Position numbers and translations under genes: made by a program
Origin: Adiantum capillus-veneris
Taxonomy: Eukaryota > Streptophyta > Polypodiopsida > Polypodiales > Pteridaceae
Direction: 5' to 3'
Length of the DNA: 64,000 nt
Assembly (NCBI GenBank): GCA_014529385.2
Contig: CM043955.1
Location: 144,679,140 to 144,743,139, forward strand
The notes under the pieces: model-generated
The model's input: only the letters and a program-made list of their open reading frames with translations
Databases searched by the model: none
Told to the model about the DNA's origin: nothing
In this document: piece by piece, positions 1-10,544 of the stretch
How positions within the stretch are numbered: the stretch's first letter is position 1
Layout: the number at the start of each line of letters is the position of its first letter

Positions 1-46
1 TCCGTCTCGTAGGTGATAGGGTGTCCGTGAGCCGTGAGGGTTAACA
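1..46 (-). repeat. E1 3' LTR, terminal 46 bases only
   Basis: On the minus strand this begins TGTTAACCCTC and matches the ends of the LTRs at 22567, 40824, 53821 and 58388. The rest of the LTR lies left of the window. Confidence 0.9.
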
Positions 47-59
47 TGCCCCCCTTCCT
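47..59 (-). other. E1 polypurine tract
   Basis: The minus strand reads AGGAAGGGGGGCA immediately before the LTR start TGTTAAC. This is the expected plus-strand primer position, and it is identical in E3 (27244-27256) and E4 (58375-58387). Confidence 0.9.
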
Positions 60-1348
60 GATGTAGATTTCGTCCTCGGAAGCTATTGAGTTGAAGCTCG
101 TTGGTCGAGGTGGAAGAGCATTTGAGATGAATGTCCTTAGCCTTCTTCAGTCACTGCAAAATCAAAAAACATTGCACAGTAATTGCATTCTCATAAGCGA
201 TTAAAAAGCATATGCAATTTTAGGCAGACAATTGATTGGTAACAGAATTTTAAACAATTTGTCAGCAATAAGCATTAAATTGCAATGTAATCAAATGCAT
301 AAACAGATGTAAAGGTAAAAAATTAAACAAGTCTGGGGTCGCTAATTTAACGGTCGAAAGGCACTAGAGATCGACTATTAATACCATGGGTAAGCTTCTT
401 AATTTCCTCTGGTCAATTAAGTTGTTTAATCGCGAGAACCAAGTATTTCATGTTCGAGGGCTGACTAGAGACTATACCTAGAGGACCTTGTAGTTAAGCT
501 ACGATAAAAGGAATTTCTCATGAAATCATCGCCTGACTGATTACCTTTTCTTTGACCCCCAAAGTGTTTTCACGGTGATTCAATTTGATGTTTGTGCTTA
601 TTTTGTATGCCTTGGGTTTTTTGCTTTTCAAGGAAAAGCGCCCACACTGGGAACCTCTAGGGCTCTAGTACCATAGGCAATACATGTGAGTGAAGTACCA
701 AATCAAGCTGAGATTTCTCTTCCAGCTTAAGATTTTACAGTGTGGCACTTTGATTTTTTGTTTGTTCATTTTCAGCATTTTAATTTTGTAACTTTGGGGG
801 GTCATATAACACTGATACACCTCCCCAGGCTCATCACACTAGTAAACTCCCTTTATAATATTTAAGCGAAAGGTCAATAGGGTCAAGCCCACTAGAAAGC
901 CCTAGTACATTTCACACAATGTTGCCTAAATCGGATTAAGAACCTAAGTAACCATTGATTATTAGGAAGGCATTCCCCATGGTATTAAGAGAAGATCTCT
1001 AACACCTAACTTGGTCAAACTAGCTTAGTCGGACTGCTTGATTTTTAAACCTAGACAAGTGATTATGACAAAAAATTACATTAAATTAAATGTTTGATAC
1101 TAAGCAAATGCGGTGAATATTAGGCTACCAATCACAATTAAAGCAGAAAATCATAGATGCAAAAAAGATAAGGGGCAATGCTAATGGACAAGAAACACCT
1201 GTTTGTGTCGATGGTCGCACTTGATTTGAAGAGTGAGTCGAGATAAAGATTCCATGAAGGTCCAAATCCTATCAATAGCAACACGCTCCTGTACACACTA
1301 GGAAACAAAAGGAATACCTCCAGGAGGCACATTAGAAGGAAAAGGTAC
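60..1348 (-). other. E1 3' non-coding region (left part)
   Basis: About 1.3 kb without a credible ORF. It is closely similar to 27257-28540 in E3 and, inverted, to 57140-58374 in E4. It continues at 10471-10544 past element T. Conservation in three copies shows it is a standard part of the family. A 7-bp stem (GCTTTTC/GAAAAGC, loop of 3) lies near 625-645 and recurs in E3 and E4. Confidence 0.75.
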
Positions 1349-1463
1349 TGACGAAGGAAATTTGGAATGGCGGCCTCTACACCAAAACAAACTCCATTGC
1401 GCCACAAGGGAAATGAGATGAGGGCACCACCTAGTCTTGGAAGCGTGGACTAGGACCGCTACA

Positions 1464-1494
<31 letters not shown>

Positions 1495-2770
1495 CACTAT
1501 GAATGAAGCATTAACCGTGGTGTGTGCACAAGGAATGGATGACTTCAAACACTCCCAACACAAATAGCATATAGATTATCGAACAATCACTCAAGGATTA
1601 GCCAAGATCACATCAAACACTCTCACACGCATATACAACATTTCACTTAATTAACACAAGTAAGAGGAGGAGAGGTTACTAGCATGAAACACTTTGCACT
1701 CTAGGATGTGCAAAAATAGAGTGAATGAATGAGCTTATGGGCTCATGGTGAGTGATACAAAGGCTCAATGGGCTGAGGGAGGCTTGAAATTACAAAGGGG
1801 AAGGCCTCTTTATATAGGAAAGAGAGTGATTAGGAGTGAGGTTAAGATACAAGTGTAATTTGTACAAATGAAGCTTGATTAGGGATATTCAACCAATGAA
1901 GAAGCTCCTTCCAAGTGATTTGTTGACCAATTAGCTCCATCATCACTTGTGTTGTCTTCACTCCTTCCTCCATAGCTTGAGTCCAAGAGCTTCCTTATTT
2001 TAAAATGTAAAGAATCTACATAAAATCAATACATATCTAGTAATAATAGAAAGGGGTTGAGTGAGAACTTATGAATTACAACAAGATTAAGCATGACTTG
2101 AGAGGTGATTAGAAGAGGAACTTTGATGGGTTTTTGAGCTTGAGAGAGAGGAGGAAGGAGAGGAGGGTGAGAAGACTAATGGCTGATTTAAAAGAAGGTC
2201 TCAATGTGGAAAAGGAAGGGTGTGTGTGTGTAAAGGTAGGGGGGTGGTCTCCACCACAGTTGAAAAAACTGCCGTCCACCATTTTGGCCATATCTCCTAG
2301 ACCGTAGATGCAAAAATTATAAAAAAAATATGGCCAGAATCTTCAGCTCGTCAGTTACAACTTTGATGAAGAAAACTTTTCTTGGATCGGAGTGGAAGTA
2401 TTTTTTAAAAATTCAACAAAATCATGTGCCTGGTTTCTTCCTTTACCAAGTCTTCCACTTGGGTCCCATTTGTTTGAATCATCATATGGCTCCAAAGCCA
2501 TGATGATATGAGCCACTCATGACCCTTGAATCATGGGTGCATGGCTCCACAACCACATCATATCTTTTCTTTTCACATTTACATATTTTCCCTTCCCTTT
2601 ACCACTAGGTTCTCCCTCTACCTTTCACCTCCGGTGAACTAGTCAAGAAAAAATCATTTTTTTTAAATTTTCCAAGAGGTTGTTCTCACTCTTTCTTTTA
2701 TTGTAAACCTCTAGAAGCAAGGAAAACCAACAAAATATGATAAACAAAAATTTGTGATAGGCTCGGATCA
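1349..2770 (-). repeat. T 3' LTR (1422 bp)
   Basis: Minus-strand start TGATCCGAGCC, end CCTTCGTCA. Identical to 9011-10470 except for a (GA)n tract (short here, 1468-1494) and one base (T at about 2313, C in the other copy). TTTATATAGG at 1810-1819 (plus strand) is a candidate TATA box on the minus strand (CCTATATAAA). Confidence 0.95.
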
Positions 2771-2783
2771 TAGCCCCCCCAAA
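2771..2783 (-). other. T polypurine tract
   Basis: The minus strand reads TTTGGGGGGGCTA directly upstream of the 3' LTR start TGATCC, the expected position and composition. Confidence 0.85.
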
Positions 2784-2811
2784 CCTGGCTAGGGGTATTT
2801 ATGCCTCTAGC

Positions 2812-5800
2812 CTACTTTCTTTGATCTTGAGCTGACCTTATCCTGATGTGATAAGGCTTTAGACGCCATCCATTTGTCCTGGTCTTGTGCACTTTACCAT
2901 CAATGTCTTGAAGTCTGTAAGAGCCATTTTTGAACTTTTTGGTGACCAAGAACGGGCCTTCCCATCGGAAAAGAAACTTTCCATCCTTACGAGTGTCGAA
3001 GCGATTGTCATATCGAAGCACCAGAGATCCCTTGTTGATGTCTTTGGATGCTAGCTTTTTGTTGAACTTTTCTCTGCGCTTCTCTGCTTCTTGAGAATAG
3101 TGGTTGATGGCTTCTTCACGATCCAATTGCAGCCTCTCTAGATCCATGATCCTTTGATGTACTTTCTCCTTTTGAGAGCCTACCTGGCTACCCAATATTC
3201 GAAGACTTGTTAACTTCACTTCAATGGGCAAAAGCGCCTCCTTCCCATAAACCAAATGAAAGGGTGTGTACCCTAATGTGGTTTTGAAGGAGGTTCTATA
3301 GGCCCATAGAGCTCCATTCAGGTGTTTGTCCCAATCTTGGCGCCTGGCATGTACCTGTTTGGTGAGAATTTTGCAGATGATTCCATTTACCTTTTCCACC
3401 AAACCATTGCACTGAGGGTAGTAAGGAGTAGAGTGTTGATGCTGAATATTTAGCTTCTTCATGAGTTCTCCTACCAACTCTGCTCTAAATCCTGGTCCCC
3501 TATCAGATAGTATTTCAAGAGGGGTGCCAAACCGGCAACAGATGTGGTCAAAGATGAACTGACTCACATCCTTAGCAGTAATTCTATTGGTCGGCATAGC
3601 CTCAGCCCATCTAGTCATGTAGTCTACTCCCATGATGATGTACTCTTTACCTGACTGAGTGCGTGGTAGAGGCCCTATGGCATCAATTCCCCACTTCTCA
3701 AAGGGCCCATATACCTTTATTGGGTTCTGAGGTTCAGCTATGAGCCGTCGTGGTCCTGCTTTCTGACATTCATCACATGTTTGACACCAATATTTGACAT
3801 CACGATGAAGACTTGGCCAAGTAAACCCAGCTTGTAGAACCTTTCTACTAGTGACGTCGTGTGCAAAGTGTCCTCCGCACATATCATCGTGACAAGCTTT
3901 TAAAATCTCTTCAATTTCACTCTTCAAAGGAACTCTCCTAAGCACACTATCCTTACCAAGACAATACAAGTCATCATTTACTATGCGATACCTGGTAGCC
4001 TTCCTAGCTAACCATCGCCTTTCCCCTGCATTCAAGTGTTTAGGAGCCTCTCCTTGCTCCAGAATGTGCATAATATCTTCCAAGTCCTCCTTGCCTTGCT
4101 GAAGTGGAAGTTTGATGGCCACTGCTCCCACTATTGACTCATTTAACTTTGATGATGCTAGGTGGTCTGCATCCTTGTTCTGGTCTCTTGGTACATGATG
4201 TACTTGTGCCTCCCTAAATCTCCTCATAAGAGCTTTTGCTTCTCTCATTTTAGTAGAGAGACGGGCATTTTTGCAAGCCCATGTACCTTGCATTTGCCTT
4301 ACCAAAAGCATGGAGTCACCAAAAGCGTTTAATCTCTTAATTGAATTATCGAGGCACCAGCAAAGGCCATGAATTAGAGCATGATATTCTGCTTCATTGT
4401 TGGAGTGGACATCTTCTAGAGTGATCCCTTCACCATGGATCCTCTCTCCCAATGGGGATAAGACTACGATGCCTGCAGCTGCCTTATCCTTGGTTCTCTT
4501 GTATGCTCCATCAAAGTAGAGGCTATAAGCATTGACCAAAGCCTCTACAGCTGGAGGTGGTGGAAGTTCCTTTCTCTTCAAATGGCAAACTTTTTCATAG
4601 CACTTGTTTGTTAAAATGTCGGCTAAGCATGCTCGAGTTGTTCTTTCCACCTGTATTGTATAATCAAACTCTTGAAGTCGCACCACCCACTTTGCTATTT
4701 TGTCAGAGATTTCCATATGTTGTAGTGCATAGGGAAACATATCCTCCACAGTGATAATTACAAACCTCTTCGGCAGCAAGTATGGCCGAAATTTGGTTAC
4801 CGCAAACATGAGAGCTAACACTAGCTGTTCCATTAGGGTGTAGGCCTTCTCTGTGTTTTCCATGAGGCGGCTAGCAAAATACACAGGCCTCATAAAGGAG
4901 GTTTTTGGATCTTTTTGTAGGAGGGCAGCACCAATGGCTTCTTCTCCCACACTAGGGTTTACAAAGAATGTTTCTTCCCAACAAGGTTGGAGGATTACAG
5001 GGAGTGACCCTAACATTTTTTTAATCTCTCTAAAATGCCCTTCACTTTCTTCACTCCAAATAAGCGTCTCTTGACGAGTCAGCTGTTGTAGGGGAAATAT
5101 CACTTGGGAGAGTAAGTGTATGAATCTACTCAAATATCTTAGCTTTTGCAAGAAGGAGATTAATTGTTTGATGGAAGTTGGGGAAGGTAGATTTAGCAAT
5201 GTTTCTATCTTTTCAGGATCTACCTCGATTCCATCAATGGACACTACATGCCCTAATAGTGTAACCTTGCTTTCCCCAATGTGACATTTGTCCTTGTTTA
5301 GTTGTCCACCCAGCTTAGCTAAACGAGTAAATCCTTCATCAATCTTGCCGAGATGCATACTTTTGGAGCTGTAAATACAAAAGTCATCTATGAAAACCCT
5401 TATGGACTTACCAAAGTAAGGTTGGAAGACCATGTTCATGAATCGTTGAAAGGTGGCTGGAGCGTTGGTGAGACCAAAAGGCATGACTCGAAATGCAAAA
5501 CATCCCCATGGTGTGATGAAAGTAGTCTTCTTCTGGTCCTCCTCTGCAATGCGTATTTGAAAGTAGCCAGAGTAGCCATCACACACTGTGTATCTCTCAT
5601 GGCCTGCTACTTCATTTAGAATCTCATCTTGAAATGGGAGAGGGAAGTGGTCCCTCCTTGTTGCAGCATTTAGTGGCTTGTAATCCACGCACACTCGCCA
5701 TTTACCATTCTTCTTTGGCCTCACCACTACTGGGGAGACCCATTCTGAATCTTCTACTGGGTATATGAATCCTGCTTCTAAGAGTCTCTTCACCTCAGAC

Positions 5801-7566
5801 AACAGTGCATTTTGTTGCACAACTCCTAATCTTCTTAGTTTTTGTACCACTGGCTTGCTCCCTTCTTTTAGATGGATATGATGCTTCACTGCAGTGACAC
5901 CTGTAATGTGAGTGTAATCAGAAATAAACAATGATGCATGCTTCTTGAGAACATTTACATAACCCTCCTTTTCTTCTTCCTTTATATCCTTGGATAACAT
6001 CTCCTCTAGGCTGGCATCCCACACATTCTCCATTTGGACCCTTGGGTTGTCTTCTGATGAGGTAGTTTCCTTTATGGTGACGCCCATGACTTCGAGAGTG
6101 CTATCACTCTCTTCACTTGAACTCTCTTCCTCGTCCATGGATGAGGAGCATCTACTTGAGCTCCACTCATCAGCTGACGTCTCTAGTTCAAGGTTCTCTT
6201 GTCGCCCATTCTTTAGGTTATAAACCACCTTCCGACTATGGCCACCCATGCGAGGCCTCAACTCCAAGTCTCCTGTTGCCCAATCTTGCCTAGCTCCTAT
6301 ACCCATGAGCCAAGGTCGTCCTAAAATAAGGGGGTATCCTTCTCCCTTTACTGGCATCACATAAGCATCAACCTCTGTAGTGATTCCAAAAACAGAAACT
6401 CTCAAAGCTTTCACTACACCCACACAAGTGACAGAGACATTATTGGCCATTTTTGCCCTAAAGTTTGATGATTCCATTACCTCTAAACCCAATTGATGCA
6501 TTAGCTTTTCTGTCATGACACAAACCTCTGCTCCACTGTCAATGTAAGTTTTTGGAATCCGTTGTCCCTTGATTTGAGCCTCCACCAAAGGCACTATATC
6601 CTTGAGACCATATGCTTTGATTACACTTACTAGCTTACTTCGCTTTGCCCTCGTGCTCACCATTTTTGACCATTGTCGTCGAAGCTTTGGGGAGATATGG
6701 AGTAGTTGTGGCCAAGTAATCTTTGGTCCTTGAGAACTCACATCAGCTGTCAAGTCATAAGGTTGTGTCCGAGATCCCATAGGGAAATCAGAGATGTCAA
6801 TTTGAGACCTAGTACGGGTCTTTCTCTTCTTGGCTTCATCTTTAGTTGCCCGAGATGTACTTGCTTCATTGCTTGCATCCTTGCTTGTTTCTTTACCTAC
6901 TTCATCTTGAACACGCACACGTTTGATAGGCATTGTAGCCACTTCATCTATCTTCATCTTCCCTTTAGCTATTTCTTCCTGGTTGCTTCTGCCCTTGATG
7001 ACCTCCTCCATCCTTATGATGCTCACATTTGGTTGAGTAGCAGGGGCTTGAGCTTGAGCACGAGGTGGCTGCAAAATTTGAGGTTGCGGTTGCTCTTGTG
7101 CTTGAGCTCTAGCACGGGGTGGACTTACTTGTTGTCGAGGACCTCTGACAGGGTAGTCATATCTTCTGGGATGAGGGCAATTATACATGCCGTGGCCAAT
7201 TTCTCCACAATTGTAACACAACATTTCCCTTGCTTGACGTCGCATTGGTGGCCGATTCCCACCATTTCCCTCAATAGGCCTTCTTGCACCCTGCACAAGA
7301 TTTACTCTCAACCCCTCTAGCTGGTTTGTGAGATTGTTTATTTGTTGGAGCATATCTTCTTGTTGACCTCTATTGAGGTCGGGTGCATTAGGCACATTTG
7401 GAGGTATGTGAGAAGCTTCCATAGTTGTGATATTGCCTCCCAAAGCTAGCTGGCCAGCTTGGGCTTGATAGAGAATTTTTCTATTCTTTTCCCTAGCAAT
7501 TCTTAAGGCATCTTCAAAAGCATTTGGAAATTTGCCCTCTACCTTCTCCCTTAGCAAGGGGTACAA
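2812..7566 (-). CDS. T gag C-terminus and pol polyprotein (zinc knuckle, protease, RT, two RNases H, integrase)
   Basis: Open for 1584 codons, in the same frame as the gag fragment upstream and separated from it only by a TGA at 7579-7581; the first codon is TTG, so this is not a real start. Domains by residue: CCHC knuckle C117-C130; protease D343-S-G with ILGRPWL at 414-420; RT with FIDD at 725-728; a Ty3-type RNase H at about 865-980 in which the first catalytic Asp is replaced (VNPS, N870); a second, archaeal-type RNase H at about 1015-1140 with D1019, E1058/E1060, D1084 and D1133; integrase with a HHCC zinc site (about 1226-1264) and D1295, D1355, E1391 (spacing 35). The dual RNase H is the known mark of Tat elements; loss of the first active site fits that type. 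RT, RNase H and integrase appear intact. Confidence 0.95.
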   Translation of the reverse strand: MYPLLREKVEGKFPNAFEDALRIAREKNRKILYQAQAGQLALGGNITTMEASHIPPNVPNAPDLNRGQQEDMLQQINNLTNQLEGLRVNLVQGARRPIEGNGGNRPPMRRQAREMLCYNCGEIGHGMYNCPHPRRYDYPVRGPRQQVSPPRARAQAQEQPQPQILQPPRAQAQAPATQPNVSIIRMEEVIKGRSNQEEIAKGKMKIDEVATMPIKRVRVQDEVGKETSKDASNEASTSRATKDEAKKRKTRTRSQIDISDFPMGSRTQPYDLTADVSSQGPKITWPQLLHISPKLRRQWSKMVSTRAKRSKLVSVIKAYGLKDIVPLVEAQIKGQRIPKTYIDSGAEVCVMTEKLMHQLGLEVMESSNFRAKMANNVSVTCVGVVKALRVSVFGITTEVDAYVMPVKGEGYPLILGRPWLMGIGARQDWATGDLELRPRMGGHSRKVVYNLKNGRQENLELETSADEWSSSRCSSSMDEEESSSEESDSTLEVMGVTIKETTSSEDNPRVQMENVWDASLEEMLSKDIKEEEKEGYVNVLKKHASLFISDYTHITGVTAVKHHIHLKEGSKPVVQKLRRLGVVQQNALLSEVKRLLEAGFIYPVEDSEWVSPVVVRPKKNGKWRVCVDYKPLNAATRRDHFPLPFQDEILNEVAGHERYTVCDGYSGYFQIRIAEEDQKKTTFITPWGCFAFRVMPFGLTNAPATFQRFMNMVFQPYFGKSIRVFIDDFCIYSSKSMHLGKIDEGFTRLAKLGGQLNKDKCHIGESKVTLLGHVVSIDGIEVDPEKIETLLNLPSPTSIKQLISFLQKLRYLSRFIHLLSQVIFPLQQLTRQETLIWSEESEGHFREIKKMLGSLPVILQPCWEETFFVNPSVGEEAIGAALLQKDPKTSFMRPVYFASRLMENTEKAYTLMEQLVLALMFAVTKFRPYLLPKRFVIITVEDMFPYALQHMEISDKIAKWVVRLQEFDYTIQVERTTRACLADILTNKCYEKVCHLKRKELPPPPAVEALVNAYSLYFDGAYKRTKDKAAAGIVVLSPLGERIHGEGITLEDVHSNNEAEYHALIHGLCWCLDNSIKRLNAFGDSMLLVRQMQGTWACKNARLSTKMREAKALMRRFREAQVHHVPRDQNKDADHLASSKLNESIVGAVAIKLPLQQGKEDLEDIMHILEQGEAPKHLNAGERRWLARKATRYRIVNDDLYCLGKDSVLRRVPLKSEIEEILKACHDDMCGGHFAHDVTSRKVLQAGFTWPSLHRDVKYWCQTCDECQKAGPRRLIAEPQNPIKVYGPFEKWGIDAIGPLPRTQSGKEYIIMGVDYMTRWAEAMPTNRITAKDVSQFIFDHICCRFGTPLEILSDRGPGFRAELVGELMKKLNIQHQHSTPYYPQCNGLVEKVNGIICKILTKQVHARRQDWDKHLNGALWAYRTSFKTTLGYTPFHLVYGKEALLPIEVKLTSLRILGSQVGSQKEKVHQRIMDLERLQLDREEAINHYSQEAEKRREKFNKKLASKDINKGSLVLRYDNRFDTRKDGKFLFRWEGPFLVTKKFKNGSYRLQDIDGKVHKTRTNGWRLKPYHIRIRSAQDQRK

Positions 7567-7578
7567 ACCTGAGATAAA

Positions 7579-7971
7579 TCAATCCTTTTGGAGGCAATTG
7601 GGAGCTCGCTCACCAGGGTTTAGTGAGTTTGACCATTGCCCCCAAAGTTTCAGAAAACCTTCCTCATAGGTTGCATAACCATGAGGGTCAACTTGATGAA
7701 GGGACAGAAGTCGTTGCCATAGTTCTTCTGCCGAATTGGCTCGTTGAAATCTTCGTAGGAAAGCCACCTTCAATCCCTCCCAATCAATTCTTTGGGTTGG
7801 ATCTAGAGCCTGGAACCATACCCTAGCTTCTTCTTTGAGCACCAAAGGAAAAGCTCTCAATTTCACTGCTTCGTCATCCCTCCCGGAGACAAGGAAAGCC
7901 ATCTCCAAGTTATCCAAAAAATCCCCAGCATTTTCCCCACTACGCCCGAAAAAATTTGGGAAAGCCATCAT
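7579..7971 (-). CDS. T gag N-terminal part, ending at an in-frame TGA
   Basis: This is a retrotransposon gag domain of about 130 residues with the conserved MAFPNFFGRSGENAGDFL start and LWGQWSNSL region. The ATG is at 7971. TGA at 7579-7581 interrupts the frame, which then continues as pol. The context (GAT-TGA) suits a C-to-T change in a CGA arginine codon, but programmed readthrough of the gag-pol junction cannot be excluded from one copy. The stop lies inside the gag homology and upstream of the knuckle, so a mutation is more likely. Confidence 0.8.
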   Translation of the reverse strand: MMAFPNFFGRSGENAGDFLDNLEMAFLVSGRDDEAVKLRAFPLVLKEEARVWFQALDPTQRIDWEGLKVAFLRRFQRANSAEELWQRLLSLHQVDPHGYATYEEGFLKLWGQWSNSLNPGERAPNCLQKD

Positions 7972-7991
7972 AAAAGTGGGTTGCCTTCCTC

Positions 7992-8423
7992 TCAATATAG
8001 CACAAAGATGAAAACGTCTAGGCCCAAATCATATCTTATTAAGGGTAGAATAAATGGATTGATAGATGCATTAATCTCAGCTAGACGACGAGGGCCTAGT
8101 AAGTCCCTTATGATGTTTTGGAACCTAAGCTTTGTGCTAGCTATTATATGCACAGTTTGTCTAGCAAGAGGTTGGAAAGGTCCATATAAATCCCTATGAT
8201 TCATGGAGTATGCTTAAAGCAAGATGAATATGTGAACATCAAAAGATACATTATACTCCAAAATAGGAAATATTATAGGGTCAGGGGACAGCAATATCTC
8301 TCTCAACCTCTCAGCTCCAAAATAGAAGACCAATCTTTGTTGGAAAAAAATCTTTCTATCAATGCGCACATTCACCCTAATATTTTGAACTGATTGAAAG
8401 TTGTGGAAAATGGGATTATTCAT
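7992..8423 (-). other. T leader segment with two diverged copies of a coding-like unit
   Basis: Two minus-strand ORFs (8423-8214 and 8204-7992) in the same frame end in related peptides: GAERLREILLSPDPIIFPIL followed by DVHIFILL-stop, and GPRRLAEINASINPFILPLI followed by DVFIFVLY-stop. Each copy ends at its own stop codon and the nucleotide similarity is weak. The segment lies between the upstream ORF and gag. No known domain is recognised. It may be a duplicated, decaying part of the upstream ORF or of gag. Confidence 0.4.
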
Positions 8424-8456
8424 TGGTGCATTAATTACAACCTTCCATGAAGCACT

Positions 8457-8960
8457 TCATTGAAGTTGAGCTCTCTTGGATCCCACCATTTGAGAGATGC
8501 GAAGAATTTGCTCACCAGTGATTAGCCTAGCTTTGGTGTGACCATCTTCAGCTTTGTAGAGTTCATAGGGTTCGATGGCTACCCTCTCAACCACCTTGAG
8601 CCTTCTTGCTAGTAGTAGTTGGAGTGCATCACCATATGTAGCCTCTTGCCAATACCGCACCCCATTGATGTGTAGCTCCCCCTCCAAAAACTTGTTAATA
8701 CCCGAGTTTGAGAGTGCTTTCACCACCTGAAGTCGAGGCTTCAAAGGGAGTGTCTTCACACTAGCCACAAAGCACTCAACACAGTTTTTTGACCTAGGGA
8801 CTTGATGACTACAAGATTTTCCTTGAAGCAAAGAAGGGTGTGTGTAGTTAACTCTCTTTACCCGCATACGTGCCGTTTGTAGATAAAGACGCTTCTTTTC
8901 TCGAGCTTCTTGGGGAGACCATAGTGGAAGTCTCGGAGAATTTGATGGATCTTCCTTCAT
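8457..8960 (-). CDS. T upstream ORF, function unknown (167 residues)
   Basis: It starts with ATG at 8960, about 30 bases downstream of the PBS, and is open for 167 codons. The protein is basic and lysine/arginine-rich, beginning MKEDPSNSPRLPLWSPQEAR, without membrane segments. Some Tat-lineage elements (Ogre) are known to carry an additional ORF between the 5' LTR and gag, and this is in that position. I do not recognise a domain. The N-terminal part overlaps the ORF that crosses from the LTR. Confidence 0.6.
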   Translation of the reverse strand: MKEDPSNSPRLPLWSPQEAREKKRLYLQTARMRVKRVNYTHPSLLQGKSCSHQVPRSKNCVECFVASVKTLPLKPRLQVVKALSNSGINKFLEGELHINGVRYWQEATYGDALQLLLARRLKVVERVAIEPYELYKAEDGHTKARLITGEQILRISQMVGSKRAQLQ

Positions 8961-8991
8961 AGGATTGATAGAGCGCTGCTTGAGAACTCCT

Positions 8992-9005
8992 CAGTGGGGG
9001 CACCA
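8992..9005 (-). other. T primer-binding site
   Basis: The minus strand reads TGGTGCCCCCACTG, five bases after the 5' LTR end (spacer TAAAT). It begins TGG as expected for pairing with a tRNA 3' CCA. I could not name the tRNA with confidence. Confidence 0.7.
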
Positions 9006-9010
9006 ATTTA

Positions 9011-9125
9011 TGACGAAGGAAATTTGGAATGGCGGCCTCTACACCAAAACAAACTCCATTGCGCCACAAGGGAAATGAGATGAGGGCACCACCTAGTCTT
9101 GGAAGCGTGGACTAGGACCGCTACA

Positions 9126-9195
<70 letters not shown>

Positions 9196-10470
9196 ACTAT
9201 GAATGAAGCATTAACCGTGGTGTGTGCACAAGGAATGGATGACTTCAAACACTCCCAACACAAATAGCATATAGATTATCGAACAATCACTCAAGGATTA
9301 GCCAAGATCACATCAAACACTCTCACACGCATATACAACATTTCACTTAATTAACACAAGTAAGAGGAGGAGAGGTTACTAGCATGAAACACTTTGCACT
9401 CTAGGATGTGCAAAAATAGAGTGAATGAATGAGCTTATGGGCTCATGGTGAGTGATACAAAGGCTCAATGGGCTGAGGGAGGCTTGAAATTACAAAGGGG
9501 AAGGCCTCTTTATATAGGAAAGAGAGTGATTAGGAGTGAGGTTAAGATACAAGTGTAATTTGTACAAATGAAGCTTGATTAGGGATATTCAACCAATGAA
9601 GAAGCTCCTTCCAAGTGATTTGTTGACCAATTAGCTCCATCATCACTTGTGTTGTCTTCACTCCTTCCTCCATAGCTTGAGTCCAAGAGCTTCCTTATTT
9701 TAAAATGTAAAGAATCTACATAAAATCAATACATATCTAGTAATAATAGAAAGGGGTTGAGTGAGAACTTATGAATTACAACAAGATTAAGCATGACTTG
9801 AGAGGTGATTAGAAGAGGAACTTTGATGGGTTTTTGAGCTTGAGAGAGAGGAGGAAGGAGAGGAGGGTGAGAAGACTAATGGCTGATTTAAAAGAAGGTC
9901 TCAATGTGGAAAAGGAAGGGTGTGTGTGTGTAAAGGTAGGGGGGTGGTCTCCACCACAGTTGAAAAAACTGCCGTCCACCATTTTGGCCATATCTCCTAG
10001 ACCGTAGATGCAAAAACTATAAAAAAAATATGGCCAGAATCTTCAGCTCGTCAGTTACAACTTTGATGAAGAAAACTTTTCTTGGATCGGAGTGGAAGTA
10101 TTTTTTAAAAATTCAACAAAATCATGTGCCTGGTTTCTTCCTTTACCAAGTCTTCCACTTGGGTCCCATTTGTTTGAATCATCATATGGCTCCAAAGCCA
10201 TGATGATATGAGCCACTCATGACCCTTGAATCATGGGTGCATGGCTCCACAACCACATCATATCTTTTCTTTTCACATTTACATATTTTCCCTTCCCTTT
10301 ACCACTAGGTTCTCCCTCTACCTTTCACCTCCGGTGAACTAGTCAAGAAAAAATCATTTTTTTTAAATTTTCCAAGAGGTTGTTCTCACTCTTTCTTTTA
10401 TTGTAAACCTCTAGAAGCAAGGAAAACCAACAAAATATGATAAACAAAAATTTGTGATAGGCTCGGATCA
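9011..10470 (-). repeat. T 5' LTR (1460 bp)
   Basis: Matches the 3' LTR base for base apart from one substitution and an expanded (GA)n tract at about 9128-9194, which accounts for the 38-bp length difference. Short LTR-internal ORFs (for example 9809-9991 and its twin at 2109-2291) are not considered genes. Confidence 0.95.
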
Positions 10471-10544
10471 GGTACCAACACTCATTGAACACAATAAAAA
10501 ACATATGGAACCCTAACCTAATTATTTGCACTCCCCCTAGAGAG

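Larger units (their letters stand above)
1349..10470 (-). mobile_element. T: complete Tat-lineage Ty3/gypsy retrotransposon, recently inserted
   Basis: The 9122-bp element has two long LTRs (1349-2770 and 9011-10470), each running TG...CA, a polypurine tract, a PBS and a gag-pol frame. The 5-bp target duplication GGTAC lies at 1344-1348 and 10471-10475. The uninterrupted target is visible in E3 near 28540, where the same sequence has GGTAC once. By eye the LTRs differ by one substitution and the length of a GA repeat, so insertion is very recent. Two RNase H domains place it in the plant Tat lineage. One in-frame stop lies in gag. Confidence 0.95.

Noticed and set aside
2109-2291. 60-codon ORF in the T LTR, repeated at 9809-9991
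   Set aside because: It repeats only because the LTR does; both copies are antisense to nothing known and have low complexity (SLLTLLSFLLSLKLK).
4557-7320. Plus-strand ORFs up to 204 codons opposite the T polyprotein
   Set aside because: They are antisense shadows of a well-supported pol frame.
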